Shown: positions 1-8,768 of the stretch, in pieces
Position numbering within the stretch: the stretch's first letter is position 1
How the letters are laid out: each line of letters opens with the position of its first letter
Program-made: the position numbers and the translations under genes
Source of the DNA: JBMNGW01 sp050950025
GTDB taxonomy: Bacteria; Spirochaetota; Spirochaetia; Sphaerochaetales; Sphaerochaetaceae
Reading direction: 5' to 3'
DNA: 64,000 bases
Assembly (NCBI GenBank): GCA_050950025.1
Contig: JBMNGW010000008.1
Coordinates: 1-64,000, forward strand
Notes under the pieces: generated by a model
Seen by the model: the letters and a program-made list of their open reading frames with translations, nothing else
What the model was told of the DNA's origin: nothing
The model's database searches: none

Positions 1-588
1 CCTGTTAGTGTAACCAGTACCGGCATTGGAGGCCCTTCGGCTGCCATTGCAATTGAAGAGTTAGTTGCCTGTGGCTCCGATACGTTTATCAGAATCGGAA
101 CGTGCGGAGGGATTCGTCTTGATGTACAAGCAGGGGAGGTGGTCATTGCAACCGCAGCTGTTCGTCATGAGGGGACCAGTCGCGAATATGCTCCGCTTGA
201 ATTTCCTGCCGTAGCCGATTTTACGTTGGTTGAAGCGTTGGTTAAAAGTGCCCGCCTTCTTAAGAAAAAGCACCACATTGGGGTGGTGCAATGCAAAGAT
301 TCTTTTTACGCTCAACACGATCCAAAAAGGATGCCGGTAGCTTATGAGCTACAAAATAAGTGGGAAGCATGGAAGAAATTGGGCGTTTTAGCCAGTGAAA
401 TGGAGAGTGCGGCCCTGTTTGTCGCAGCTAGCAGCCTTAAGGTCCGTTGTGCCAGTGCTTTTATGGTAGTTGGCAACCAAGAGCGGGAAGCCTTGGGGAT
501 GGAAAATACGTTTGTTCATGAGACTACAGCGGCTATCGAAGTGGTAATCGAAGCTCTTACTCACCTGATAGCCGCCGAAATTACTTAA
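1..588 (+). CDS. udp: Uridine phosphorylase, 5'-truncated by window edge
   Basis: Nucleoside phosphorylase that splits uridine with phosphate into uracil and ribose-1-phosphate for pyrimidine salvage in the cytosol. The last 195 residues are present; the frame is open from base 1, so the start lies upstream. Visible family features are GIGGPSAAIA near the left edge, RIGTCGG (phosphate-binding loop) and SEMESAALF (the ribose-contacting E-M-E of the PNP/UDP family). E. coli Udp is about 253 residues, so roughly 55-60 are missing. It ends in TAA 586-588, which overlaps by 4 bases the stop of the convergent flavodiiron gene. Another nucleoside phosphorylase of the same fold remains possible. Confidence 0.85.
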   Translation, partial: PVSVTSTGIGGPSAAIAIEELVACGSDTFIRIGTCGGIRLDVQAGEVVIATAAVRHEGTSREYAPLEFPAVADFTLVEALVKSARLLKKKHHIGVVQCKDSFYAQHDPKRMPVAYELQNKWEAWKKLGVLASEMESAALFVAASSLKVRCASAFMVVGNQEREALGMENTFVHETTAAIEVVIEALTHLIAAEIT

Positions 589-1772
589 GCTTTGGCTAAT
601 GTTTTGCCATAGTCGCGAGCTGCTGATAGTGCATCCATATCGGGATACCACTTAAAGCGCAGCGGTTCGGCAATAACCGAAAGGCCTGCTTTTTCCAAAC
701 TCTCAGCGATTTTCTTAGGAGCTTCACCTGTCCAGCCGTAACAGCCGAAAGAGGCACCCTTTTTGTTCTTCATTTTCATCTCTTTTAAGAAGTGAAGAAA
801 ACCCGCTACTGAGCCAAGCATGTCATTGACAACAGTAGGCGAGCCTACCACTGCCATTTTGGATTTAAAGATTTCTGTCATCACATCATTTTTGTCAGTT
901 TTTGCCAAATTGAAAATTTTGACAGCCACTTGCGGGTCGGCTTCCAAAATACCTTCACCGATGGCATCGGCTAAAGCACGGGTCCCTTCCCACATGGTAT
1001 CGTAAATGATGGTAATCTGGTTTTCCTGATACGCATCACACCAAGCTGCATATTTTTCAACAATTTGAAGCGGGTTGTCCCGCCAAATAGCACCGTGGCT
1101 GGTGGCAATGATGTCAATCGGCAGATTAAGAGCCAGAATTTCATCAAGCTTCTTTTTCAAAAAGGCGCTGTAAGGGGTGAGGATATTGGCATAGTACTTA
1201 ATAGCCTCATACTCCAAGGTGCACTGGTCAGCTAAATCGTTGAAAAGCGAAGTGTGAGCATAGTGCTGGCCAAAAGCATCGTTACTAAAGAGGATATTGT
1301 CCTCAGTTAAGTAGGTTGCCATGCTGTCGGGCCAGTGAAGCATCGTCATTTCGACAAAGACAAGACTTTTGCCATTGCCAATGTCCAAGCTATCGCCAGT
1401 TTTAACCGTGTTGAAATTCCAATCTTTATGGTACTGCCCTTTAAGTGAATCGATTGCTTTTTCGGTACAGTAAATCGGACAATTGGGAATTTTTTCCATC
1501 AAGAGGGGCAATGCGCCACTGTGGTCAATTTCCCCGTGGTTGACTACGATGGCATCAATGGAGTTCAAATCAACTTCTTCTGCCAAATTTTTAACAAAAA
1601 TGTCGGCGTACGGCTTCCACACCGTATCAACGAGAATTGTTTTTTCCTCCTTGATAAGATAGGAGTTGTATGTAGACCCCTTGTGCGTCGAAAAATCACT
1701 GCCGTGGAACTGTCTGAGTTCCGTATCGACATGTCCAACCCAATAGACATTATTTTTGATGTGTTTGTTCAT
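585..1772 (-). CDS. fprA: FprA-family flavodiiron protein (A-type flavoprotein)
   Basis: Cytosolic flavodiiron protein of 395 aa that reduces O2 to water, or NO to N2O, with electrons from rubredoxin or a similar carrier; a common oxygen defence in anaerobes. The N-terminal beta-lactamase-like domain carries the diiron ligands in NHGEIDHSGALP, MLHWPDSM, SNDAFGQH and TSHGAIW. The C-terminal flavodoxin domain begins near residue 250 with TIIYDTMWEGTRALADAI, the FMN phosphate loop. The start is the ATG at 1772 because GGAGGA lies 7 bases upstream; a longer frame to 1793 would put that ribosome site inside the gene. No rubredoxin domain is fused, so the donor must be encoded elsewhere. O2 versus NO preference cannot be read from sequence. 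Confidence 0.9.
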   Translation of the reverse strand: MNKHIKNNVYWVGHVDTELRQFHGSDFSTHKGSTYNSYLIKEEKTILVDTVWKPYADIFVKNLAEEVDLNSIDAIVVNHGEIDHSGALPLLMEKIPNCPIYCTEKAIDSLKGQYHKDWNFNTVKTGDSLDIGNGKSLVFVEMTMLHWPDSMATYLTEDNILFSNDAFGQHYAHTSLFNDLADQCTLEYEAIKYYANILTPYSAFLKKKLDEILALNLPIDIIATSHGAIWRDNPLQIVEKYAAWCDAYQENQITIIYDTMWEGTRALADAIGEGILEADPQVAVKIFNLAKTDKNDVMTEIFKSKMAVVGSPTVVNDMLGSVAGFLHFLKEMKMKNKKGASFGCYGWTGEAPKKIAESLEKAGLSVIAEPLRFKWYPDMDALSAARDYGKTLAKA

Positions 1773-1918
1773 ATAACTTCCTCCAAACACCACCAGTATA
1801 CATTAGAAGGGCATTTTTACCATAGCTAAAAACGGCTTGACACCTTGGTTTTCTGAGACAACTGTGTTAATATCCCTTCTTAACGGTAGAAGTCGCATTA
1901 AAAAGTGGCTTGCAAACC

Positions 1919-1967
1919 GACAAAAGACATTTTTGATTAATTATGATCTACTCAGTTGTCTTTTGTC
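1919..1967. promoter_or_regulatory. Inverted repeat upstream of V-ATPase operon
   Basis: Perfect 11-bp inverted repeat, GACAAAAGACA at 1919-1929 and TGTCTTTTGTC at 1957-1967, with a 27-base spacer, in the 241-base gap between the divergent fprA and atpE. It could be a two-site operator or an RNA hairpin in the atpE leader. There is no T-run after it, so it is unlikely to be a terminator. A TTGACT box follows at 1975 but I find no convincing -10. Confidence 0.45.
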
Positions 1968-2013
1968 CCGCTCTTTGACTATAGTGGGAACATCATAGCA
2001 AGGTGGACGGCAC

Positions 2014-2631
2014 ATGGAAATACAGATTCAAGATTTGGTTGATTCAATTAAAAAAGAGGGAGTCGATGCGGCACAAAAAGAGGCGCTACAGATTCTCAGT
2101 CAAGCCAAAGAGCAAGCTTCTGAACTGATTGCTGAAGCAAAAAGTGAAGCCTCGCGGTTAATTGAAGAGGCTAAGAAGCAGACAACTGTTATGGAACAGG
2201 GAGGCAAAGCGGCTATCTCTCAGGCAGGTCGCGATGTCATTCTCACTGTGAAAGCTGCTATTGAACAGCAGTTTGAACGCGTAATGCTCCATAGTGTGAC
2301 TGGTTTGCTTGACGGTAAAGAGTTTATCAATTTAATTGCAGCCGTAATTAAAAGCGGTTTAGTCGATCCAGCAGAATCACGCATTGAGTTACCTAAAAAG
2401 AGTGTTGACACTTTGGTGGGACAGCTGCAAGAGCAGTTGGCAAAAGAGCTAAAAGCTGGATTAGAAATTCAGTTGGTTCCTTCTGTACAAACTGGCTTCC
2501 GCATTGCCCAAAAAAAGGGCTCTTCCTATTTTGATTTTAGTGAGCAAGAGATTGTAAATCTGCTTAAACCCTTTTTAATGCCCCAGATTCATGGTTTGCT
2601 GCTTCCTTCTTCGCAACAACATGAGGAGTAG
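2014..2631 (+). CDS. atpE: V-type ATP synthase subunit E
   Basis: Peripheral-stalk subunit E (205 aa) of the V/A-type ATPase, bracing the catalytic head against the membrane part. The first 75 residues are heptad-rich and charged (QAKEQASELIAEAKSEASRL), as expected of the coiled-coil half of E; the C-terminal half is globular. First gene of a seven-gene operon (E, DUF2764, A, B, D, I, K). GGTGG lies 7 bases before the ATG. Subunit G, the usual stalk partner, is not in the operon. The call rests on position and coiled-coil character as much as on sequence, since E is poorly conserved. Confidence 0.82.
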   Translation: MEIQIQDLVDSIKKEGVDAAQKEALQILSQAKEQASELIAEAKSEASRLIEEAKKQTTVMEQGGKAAISQAGRDVILTVKAAIEQQFERVMLHSVTGLLDGKEFINLIAAVIKSGLVDPAESRIELPKKSVDTLVGQLQEQLAKELKAGLEIQLVPSVQTGFRIAQKKGSSYFDFSEQEIVNLLKPFLMPQIHGLLLPSSQQHEE

Positions 2632-2634
2632 ATA

Positions 2635-3177
2635 GTGGCTTCCTACTACTATTTAGCGGCATCGCTTACCGATTTGAAATTTGATGCACCGTTGCCTATC
2701 ACGACAGAAGATTTTTTGGCTTCGTGCCGCTTTGCATTATCATCAAAGCACTACCGGTTGGTTGAAGCGTGTGCTTTGGGTCACCCCATAGCTGACAGCT
2801 CGCACCCCTTTATAGCTGCTTGGAACCAATTTGATAGAGTGTTCACTGCCTCTTTAGTGGTTCAACGCTCTTTGAAGCTTAAAAAAGATGTGCCGCTTTT
2901 GTGGAGTGAGCAAAAAAGGGACAAAGGAGTTGATGAGGCGGTAAAAGAGGCGCTTTTGGCTGCCAATCCTTTGGAAATGGAGCTGGCTTTAATGAAACTG
3001 GCGTGGCAAGAGGCCGATCGCCTTAAGGCGCTGAAAGTGTTTGAACTGGAGGTGTTTTTGGCCTATGCCATTCAATTGAGAATTCTTGAGCGCAAGGCAT
3101 TATTTGTCCAAGCATCGGGTGAACAAGAATTCAAACGCCTTTTTGTAGAGATGGAATCGCACAACAGAAGCATATAA
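2635..3177 (+). CDS. DUF2764 protein of the V-ATPase operon
   Basis: 180-aa helical protein of the DUF2764 type found between atpE and atpA in spirochaetal V-ATPase operons. It opens with the typical ASYYYLAASL and has no signal peptide or membrane segment. The GTG start has GAGGAG 7 bases upstream and lies 3 bases after the atpE stop. No subunit C or F gene is in this operon. The position suggests DUF2764 does the job of the C-like subunit that links the rotor to the stalk, but that is inference. High in Leu, Glu and Lys with no catalytic motif visible. Confidence 0.75.
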   Translation: MASYYYLAASLTDLKFDAPLPITTEDFLASCRFALSSKHYRLVEACALGHPIADSSHPFIAAWNQFDRVFTASLVVQRSLKLKKDVPLLWSEQKRDKGVDEAVKEALLAANPLEMELALMKLAWQEADRLKALKVFELEVFLAYAIQLRILERKALFVQASGEQEFKRLFVEMESHNRSI

Positions 3178-3192
3178 ACGGAGTGAAGTATT

Positions 3193-4956
3193 ATGGCGCA
3201 ATATAGCGGGGAAGTAATCGGCATCAATGGTAACATGGTGAGCGTGAAGTTTACTACAGATGTCTTACAAAATGAAGTTGGCTATATCGTTGTGGGACAA
3301 CAACGACTAAAAAGTGAAGTCATTAGAATTAACGGCTCAGTGGCCTCCATGCAGGTTTTTGAAATGACCGGCGGGGTTAAAGTGGGCGATCCTGTAGAAT
3401 TTACCGGTGAACTGCTAAGTGTTGAACTGGGGCCGGGACTGTTAAGCCAAATTTACGATGGACTGCAAAACCCGTTGCCTGAGTTAGCTCAGCAGTGCGG
3501 CTTTTTCTTACAACGAGGTGTCTATTTGCAGCCGATTGCCGATAAAGAGTGGGAATTTACCCCAACAGTGAGCGTCGGAGACACTGTGTATCCTGCTGAC
3601 ACATTAGGCACGGTCCAAGAGGGAATTTTTACCCACCGCATTATGGTCCCTTTTGATTTGGCAGCTGAAGGGTGGAAAGTCGTTTCCATCGTTGATAAAG
3701 GAACGTACCAAGTACGCCAGACTATTGCTGTTATTGCCGATAGCAAAGGTAATGAAAAAAGCCTCTCCATGGTTTTTACCTGGCCGGTAAAAAAAGCGAT
3801 TACTGCCTATGAACAACGCTTGCGACCCACCGAACCACTGGTAACTAAAATCAGAATCATTGATACGTTTTTACCCATTGCCAAAGGGGGAACATACTGT
3901 ATTCCTGGCCCCTTTGGGGCGGGAAAGACTGTTTTACAGCAGATGACCAGCCGCAATGCCGATGTCGATATCGTCATTATTGCCGCCTGCGGTGAGCGGG
4001 CAGGAGAGGTTGTTGAGACCCTTAAAGAGTTTCCCGAACTGATTGACCCCAGAACAGGGAAAACGTTGATGGAACGGACTGTCATTATTTGCAATACCAG
4101 CAGCATGCCGGTAGCAGCCCGAGAAGCTTCGGTTTATACGGCAGTCACCATTGCCGAATATTATCGGCAGATGGGACTGAATGTCCTGTTGCTAGCCGAT
4201 TCTACCAGTCGCTGGGCTCAAGCAATGCGAGAGATGAGCGGCAGATTGGAAGAGATCCCGGGAGAAGAGGCCTTTCCCGCCTATTTGGAATCGGTTATAG
4301 CCTCTTTTTATGAGCGGGCAGGGATTGTGCAACTCCGCGACGGCTCTATTGGTTCGGTTACCATTGGTGGAACAGTCAGTCCTGCGGGGGGTAACTTTGA
4401 AGAGCCGGTTACTCAGGCAACGTTAAAAGTCGTCGGAGCTTTTCATGGTTTAAGTCGTGAGCGCAGTGATGCGCGTAAGTATCCGGCTATCGATCCGCTT
4501 GACAGTTGGTCTAAATACCCATCACTAATCAATGGCAAAAAGGTTGATTATGCCCGTCAGATTCTTTTTAACGGCAATGAAGTAAGTCAGATGATGAAAG
4601 TTGTCGGTGAAGAGGGGACCAGTTTGCAAGACTATATTACCTATTTGAAAGGGGAGCTGCTAGACAGTGTGTATTTGCAGCAAAACTCATTTGACCCAGT
4701 CGATTTTGCCGCTCCCATTGAGCGGCAGACTCTGGTCTTTGATGTGTTATTTGATGCTTTGGCTTCTGAGTTTGCCCTTGAAGAAAAACATGAAGCCCGC
4801 TTGTTCATCAATGAGCTAAGGCAGTTATTCCTCGACTGGAATAACACGCCGCTACAAGAGAAGCGCTTTGGCGAATATCAAAAGAACATTACCGAGCTTG
4901 TAAAAAGTCGCTTTGTCGCCTACGAAAGGCGAGCAGCTCAGATTCTTGAACAGTAG
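3193..4956 (+). CDS. atpA: V-type ATP synthase catalytic subunit A
   Basis: Catalytic subunit (587 aa) of the V1 head that hydrolyses or makes ATP. Walker A GPFGAGKTVLQ lies near residue 238, followed by the conserved AACGERAGEVVETLKEFPEL and the Walker B stretch NVLLLADSTSRWAQAMRE. The catalytic glutamate falls in GERAGE. The N-terminal beta-barrel and the A-type non-homologous insert (about residues 110-190) are present, which separates it from F-type beta. Length matches the family. It starts 15 bases after the DUF2764 gene with GGAG in the gap. No indels. Confidence 0.97.
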   Translation: MAQYSGEVIGINGNMVSVKFTTDVLQNEVGYIVVGQQRLKSEVIRINGSVASMQVFEMTGGVKVGDPVEFTGELLSVELGPGLLSQIYDGLQNPLPELAQQCGFFLQRGVYLQPIADKEWEFTPTVSVGDTVYPADTLGTVQEGIFTHRIMVPFDLAAEGWKVVSIVDKGTYQVRQTIAVIADSKGNEKSLSMVFTWPVKKAITAYEQRLRPTEPLVTKIRIIDTFLPIAKGGTYCIPGPFGAGKTVLQQMTSRNADVDIVIIAACGERAGEVVETLKEFPELIDPRTGKTLMERTVIICNTSSMPVAAREASVYTAVTIAEYYRQMGLNVLLLADSTSRWAQAMREMSGRLEEIPGEEAFPAYLESVIASFYERAGIVQLRDGSIGSVTIGGTVSPAGGNFEEPVTQATLKVVGAFHGLSRERSDARKYPAIDPLDSWSKYPSLINGKKVDYARQILFNGNEVSQMMKVVGEEGTSLQDYITYLKGELLDSVYLQQNSFDPVDFAAPIERQTLVFDVLFDALASEFALEEKHEARLFINELRQLFLDWNNTPLQEKRFGEYQKNITELVKSRFVAYERRAAQILEQ

Positions 4957-4967
4957 GGTGGTGCAGA

Positions 4968-6275
4968 ATGCAAAAAGTCTATACGAAAATCGATTCAATT
5001 GCCGGCAATGTCATTACTGTCAGAGCTGAGGGAGTGCGCAACGGCGATTTGGCTTTGGTCTCTTCCAAAGGGGGCGAGTCGCTGGCCAACGTCATTAAAC
5101 TCGATGAACAAACTGTCTCGTTACAGGTCTTTGCGGGAGCAAGGGGGGTCTCAACAGGCGATCATGTCCGCTTTTTAGGCTACCCTATGCAGGTTTCTTA
5201 CACCCAAGATTTACTGGGACGTATTTTTGACGGAGCCGGTAAGCCAAGGGATAACGGGCCCGAGTTGCAAGAGAACCTCATTGAAATCGGAGGCCCTGCC
5301 GTTAACCCGGCAAAACGGGTTATTCCTCATAATATGATTCGTACCGGTATTCCGATGATTGATGTCTTTAACTCATTAGTCGAATCACAAAAACTCCCTA
5401 TTTTCAGTGTTAGCGGAGAGCCGTATAACGAAGTGCTTGCCCGCATAGCCATGCAAGCCGAAGTTGATTTGATTATTTTGGGTGGAATGGGATTAAAATA
5501 CGACGATTATCTCTATTTTAAAGAGACATTGGAAAACGGTGGAGCAATGAGCCGCACTATTTTCTTTGTTCATACGGCTAGCGATCCCACAGTTGAATGC
5601 CTTTTAGTTCCCGATATCTCCTTGGCAGTAGCTGAGCGCTTTGCTTTGGACGGGAAAAAAGTCTTAGTGTTACTTACCGATATGACTAACTTTGCCGATG
5701 CGTTGAAAGAGATTGCCATTACCATGGAACAAGTTCCCTCCAACCGCGGTTACCCCGGAGATTTGTACAGCTCATTAGCTTCCCGCTACGAAAAAGCGGT
5801 CGATTTTGAAGGGGCAGGGTCAGTAACTATTTTGGCAGTGACCACTATGCCCGGTGACGATGTAACCCACCCGGTTCCCGATAACACCGGCTATATTACC
5901 GAAGGCCAATATTATTTGAAACACTCGCGCATTGAGCCATTTGGTTCGTTATCGCGGCTTAAGCAGCAGGTCAACAAAGATACCCGTGACGATCACAGGC
6001 CCTTGATGGACGGTATGATTAAGCTTTATGCCTCTTTTAAAGAGTCTCAAGAGAAAAAATCAATGGGATTTCAGATGTCGCAGTGGGATGACAAGCTGCT
6101 TAAATATGGAGAGCTGTTTGAAACTAAGCTGATGGATCTTTCTGTGAACATCCCCTTGGAAGAGGCCTTGGATCTGGGCTGGGAAATTTTGGCCGACTGT
6201 TTTGAGCCTAACGAGACGGCTTTGCGCTCCGAATTAATAAAGGAGTACTGGCCCAAAGGGAAAACCAAGGAGTAA
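4968..6275 (+). CDS. atpB: V-type ATP synthase regulatory subunit B
   Basis: Non-catalytic B subunit (435 aa) alternating with A in the hexameric head. Where A has a P-loop, B has FSVSGEPYNEVLARIAMQ near residue 145, which lacks the Walker lysine, as in all B subunits. Also visible: FLGYPMQVSYTQDLLGRIFDGAG in the barrel domain (split by normal variation), SNRGYPGDLYSSLASRYE, and ITEGQYYL. It follows atpA by 11 bases with a GGTGG ribosome site. The C-terminus is truncated compared with eukaryotic B, as usual in bacteria. Confidence 0.97.
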   Translation: MQKVYTKIDSIAGNVITVRAEGVRNGDLALVSSKGGESLANVIKLDEQTVSLQVFAGARGVSTGDHVRFLGYPMQVSYTQDLLGRIFDGAGKPRDNGPELQENLIEIGGPAVNPAKRVIPHNMIRTGIPMIDVFNSLVESQKLPIFSVSGEPYNEVLARIAMQAEVDLIILGGMGLKYDDYLYFKETLENGGAMSRTIFFVHTASDPTVECLLVPDISLAVAERFALDGKKVLVLLTDMTNFADALKEIAITMEQVPSNRGYPGDLYSSLASRYEKAVDFEGAGSVTILAVTTMPGDDVTHPVPDNTGYITEGQYYLKHSRIEPFGSLSRLKQQVNKDTRDDHRPLMDGMIKLYASFKESQEKKSMGFQMSQWDDKLLKYGELFETKLMDLSVNIPLEEALDLGWEILADCFEPNETALRSELIKEYWPKGKTKE

Positions 6276-6277
6276 GT

Positions 6278-6907
6278 ATGGCCTCCGTCAAGCTGACAAA
6301 GAACGAACAGAAAAAGCAAAAGGACCTGCTTAAGCAATTTGTCCGCTATTTGCCCACCTTACAGCTGAAAAAACAACAGTTGCAGATGGTTATTCGCCAA
6401 ATTGAAGCCCAAGCCGAAGCCATTTACCTCAAGCAGGTGGAATTGGAGAAAGGGATGAAAAGCTGGGTGGCTGTGTTTGGTGAAAACCATGCTCTGCCAA
6501 TTGAAAGTAGATTGGAAACAGTGGTGGTAATTGAACAGATCATCAGAACTCGGGGCAATATAGCCGGAGTCTCTATTCCAGTGTTTGAGAACATCCGTTT
6601 TACAGAGGTGGAGTGGGATTTGGCTCGTACGCCCCTGTGGGTTGATTATGCTGTTGAGATGATGAAAGAAATTGCTCTCTTACAGGCCCAATTTACCACG
6701 CTCAAAAACCAAATTGAGCTTTTGGAGCATGAGCTGCGCATCACCAGTCAGCGAGTTAACCTCTTTGAAAAAGTGAAAATTCCCCAAACTAAGGAGAATA
6801 TCAGACGGATTGGGATCTATTTAGGTGATCAGCAAACTGCAGCAGTTGTACGGGGCAAGATTTCTAAAAAGAAGCTGGTGAAAACAGCATCCGGAGGTGC
6901 TGCATGA
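6278..6907 (+). CDS. atpD: V-type ATP synthase subunit D
   Basis: Central-stalk (rotor shaft) subunit of 209 aa, equivalent to F-type gamma. It begins with the family pattern VKLTKNEQKKQKDLLKQF and has two long helical segments (about residues 5-75 and 120-185), which form the antiparallel coiled coil in the head cavity. Two bases separate its ATG from the atpB stop, with AAGGAG inside the atpB end. Its last codons overlap the ATG of atpI, implying translational coupling. No subunit F gene is nearby, although F normally caps D. Confidence 0.93.
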   Translation: MASVKLTKNEQKKQKDLLKQFVRYLPTLQLKKQQLQMVIRQIEAQAEAIYLKQVELEKGMKSWVAVFGENHALPIESRLETVVVIEQIIRTRGNIAGVSIPVFENIRFTEVEWDLARTPLWVDYAVEMMKEIALLQAQFTTLKNQIELLEHELRITSQRVNLFEKVKIPQTKENIRRIGIYLGDQQTAAVVRGKISKKKLVKTASGGAA

Positions 6908-8736
6908 TAGTTCCGATGAAACGTGTATCACTGATTCTCCAAACCTCCCAAAAAGAGCGCTCTTTACGCGCTTTGCGTAAGTGGGGAGTGGTCCATCTTG
7001 ATGAGATTTCCAGATACGATGAAGAGGTTGAAAAAAGTGTTCAGCACAAACAACAGATGGAAAAATCGTTGTTGGTGCTCCAAGAAAAAGCCACCGAAGA
7101 TCAAAAGCCGCTGCTGAAACCTCACGAATTTGAACAAATTCACCAACAAGTGACTCAGTTAATACTTCAAGAGCAAGAAGTCAGTCACCATCTGACAAAA
7201 ACACAGTTAGAAAAAGAGAAAATGGCTCCTTGGGGCAATTTCTCTGTCCAAGATATCGCCTCTCTTTCCCAACAGGGATATACCCTTTTTATCTACACTA
7301 TTGCTAAAGCATCGTTGGCTTTCATTGGTGAAGATACCCCTTATATTGTCTTAGGTACTGTGGGAAAACAGGTTGTGCTAGCTCTCATAAATGAGGAGCT
7401 CGATGCCGAATTAGGTGCTCAGAGAGTCGTTTGGGGAAATCTATCACTTAGTGAACTGCAACACAGTATCCAAGAGGATGAACGCTTGTTGCAGTCTATC
7501 CAAAATGAGTTAAAAGCTTTGGCAGCCTATGTGGATAATTATCGTCACTATATCCAAGTTGCCCAGCAGCAGATACGGTTCCAAAGCGTGGCCTCTTTTA
7601 TGGAAACAGAGGAGGAAGTCTGTTGGATTCAAGGCTATATTCCTTTTGATGAAGTTTCCGATTTTAAAGCATTGGCTAAAAAAGAGCAGTGGGCTTGGGC
7701 TTTGGATGACCCTAGTGAAGATGAAACACCCCCTTCCAAAATACGGAATAAAAAATGGGTGAGTATTATTGAGCCGGTTTTTTCTATCTTAGGTACGGTG
7801 CCCGGGTATCGTGAATATGATATTAGCATGTGGTTTCTCCTCTTTTTTGCCCTCTTTTTTGCCATGATTTTAGGCGATGCTGCTTATGGGACCATCTTTT
7901 TGGTCACAGCCGCCCTTGTCCATAAAAAATTAGGTAAGGCCAATAATGCGGTGATTCTCCTTTATGTGCTTAGTGTTAGCAGTATAATCTGGGGCTCAGT
8001 GACAGGGACGTGGTTTGGCAGCCAAACGATTGTGGCCTCTGTTCCTTTTTTAAAAGCTCTGGTTATTCCTCAGATTGCCAACTACCCTGAATTATTTGGT
8101 TTAAGCAGCCAAGCGGCGCAAAACATGGTTATGAAGTTTTGTTTCATTGTGGGAACGCTGCAACTCTCTTTAGCTTGTGTTATGAATATCTACACAAAAA
8201 TTGGCAAACGCGATTTGAGCGCTGTTGCCGATTTTGGTTGGCTGGTGATGATTGATGCTCTTTATTTCTTAGTACTGCTATTGGTCATCGGAGAGGCTGC
8301 ACCGATGAAAGCTGTCGCAATGGTTGTCGGAGTTGGGTTTTTATTGGTGATTGGCTTTGGTGCTCAGGGGCCGGGGATCTCTTTTGCTAAAGGGTTAAGC
8401 AATGGAGCAGCCAATATTTTTTCCACTTTCCTCGATTCGATTAGTGCCTTTTCCAATATCATTAGCTATATTCGCCTTTTTGCTGTTGGAATGGCATCGT
8501 TGGCTATTGCGCAAAGTTTTAATTCTATGGCATCTGGTATGCTCAAAGGCTTTGCCTTGCCCGCCGGTATTTTAATTTTGGTAATTGGACACGGGCTGAA
8601 TCTGGTGATGGCACTGCTGTCGGTAGTGGTCCACGGAGTGAGGCTTAATTTGTTGGAATTTAGCGGTCAACTTGGTATGGAGTGGACCGGAATCAAATAT
8701 GAGCCGTTTAAAGAGACGGTTGAAACAGTATCATAG
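6904..8736 (+). CDS. atpI: V-type ATP synthase subunit I (a-type membrane subunit)
   Basis: 610-aa stator subunit that carries ions past the proteolipid ring. Residues 1 to about 300 form the cytosolic arm, rich in Gln/Glu with coiled-coil stretches. From about residue 305 there are about seven membrane helices, beginning at MWFLLFFALFFAMILGDAAY. The signature helix SFSNIISYIRLFAVGMASL (spelled SAFSNIISYIRL in the protein) holds the arginine needed for ion transfer, followed by GHGLNLVMALLSVVVHGVRL. It overlaps atpD by 4 bases. Length is within the 600-660 range of bacterial I subunits. Confidence 0.95.
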   Translation: MIVPMKRVSLILQTSQKERSLRALRKWGVVHLDEISRYDEEVEKSVQHKQQMEKSLLVLQEKATEDQKPLLKPHEFEQIHQQVTQLILQEQEVSHHLTKTQLEKEKMAPWGNFSVQDIASLSQQGYTLFIYTIAKASLAFIGEDTPYIVLGTVGKQVVLALINEELDAELGAQRVVWGNLSLSELQHSIQEDERLLQSIQNELKALAAYVDNYRHYIQVAQQQIRFQSVASFMETEEEVCWIQGYIPFDEVSDFKALAKKEQWAWALDDPSEDETPPSKIRNKKWVSIIEPVFSILGTVPGYREYDISMWFLLFFALFFAMILGDAAYGTIFLVTAALVHKKLGKANNAVILLYVLSVSSIIWGSVTGTWFGSQTIVASVPFLKALVIPQIANYPELFGLSSQAAQNMVMKFCFIVGTLQLSLACVMNIYTKIGKRDLSAVADFGWLVMIDALYFLVLLLVIGEAAPMKAVAMVVGVGFLLVIGFGAQGPGISFAKGLSNGAANIFSTFLDSISAFSNIISYIRLFAVGMASLAIAQSFNSMASGMLKGFALPAGILILVIGHGLNLVMALLSVVVHGVRLNLLEFSGQLGMEWTGIKYEPFKETVETVS

Positions 8737-8768
8737 ACGTTGATAAGAACAACGAGAAGGAGCTTGCA

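Noticed and set aside
1837..1873. TTGACA with TTAATA as V-ATPase promoter
   Set aside because: Spacing between the boxes is about 25 bases, too long for a sigma-70 promoter.
3807..4106. 99-codon minus-strand frame inside atpA
   Set aside because: Opposite a highly conserved catalytic region; no family resemblance or ribosome site.
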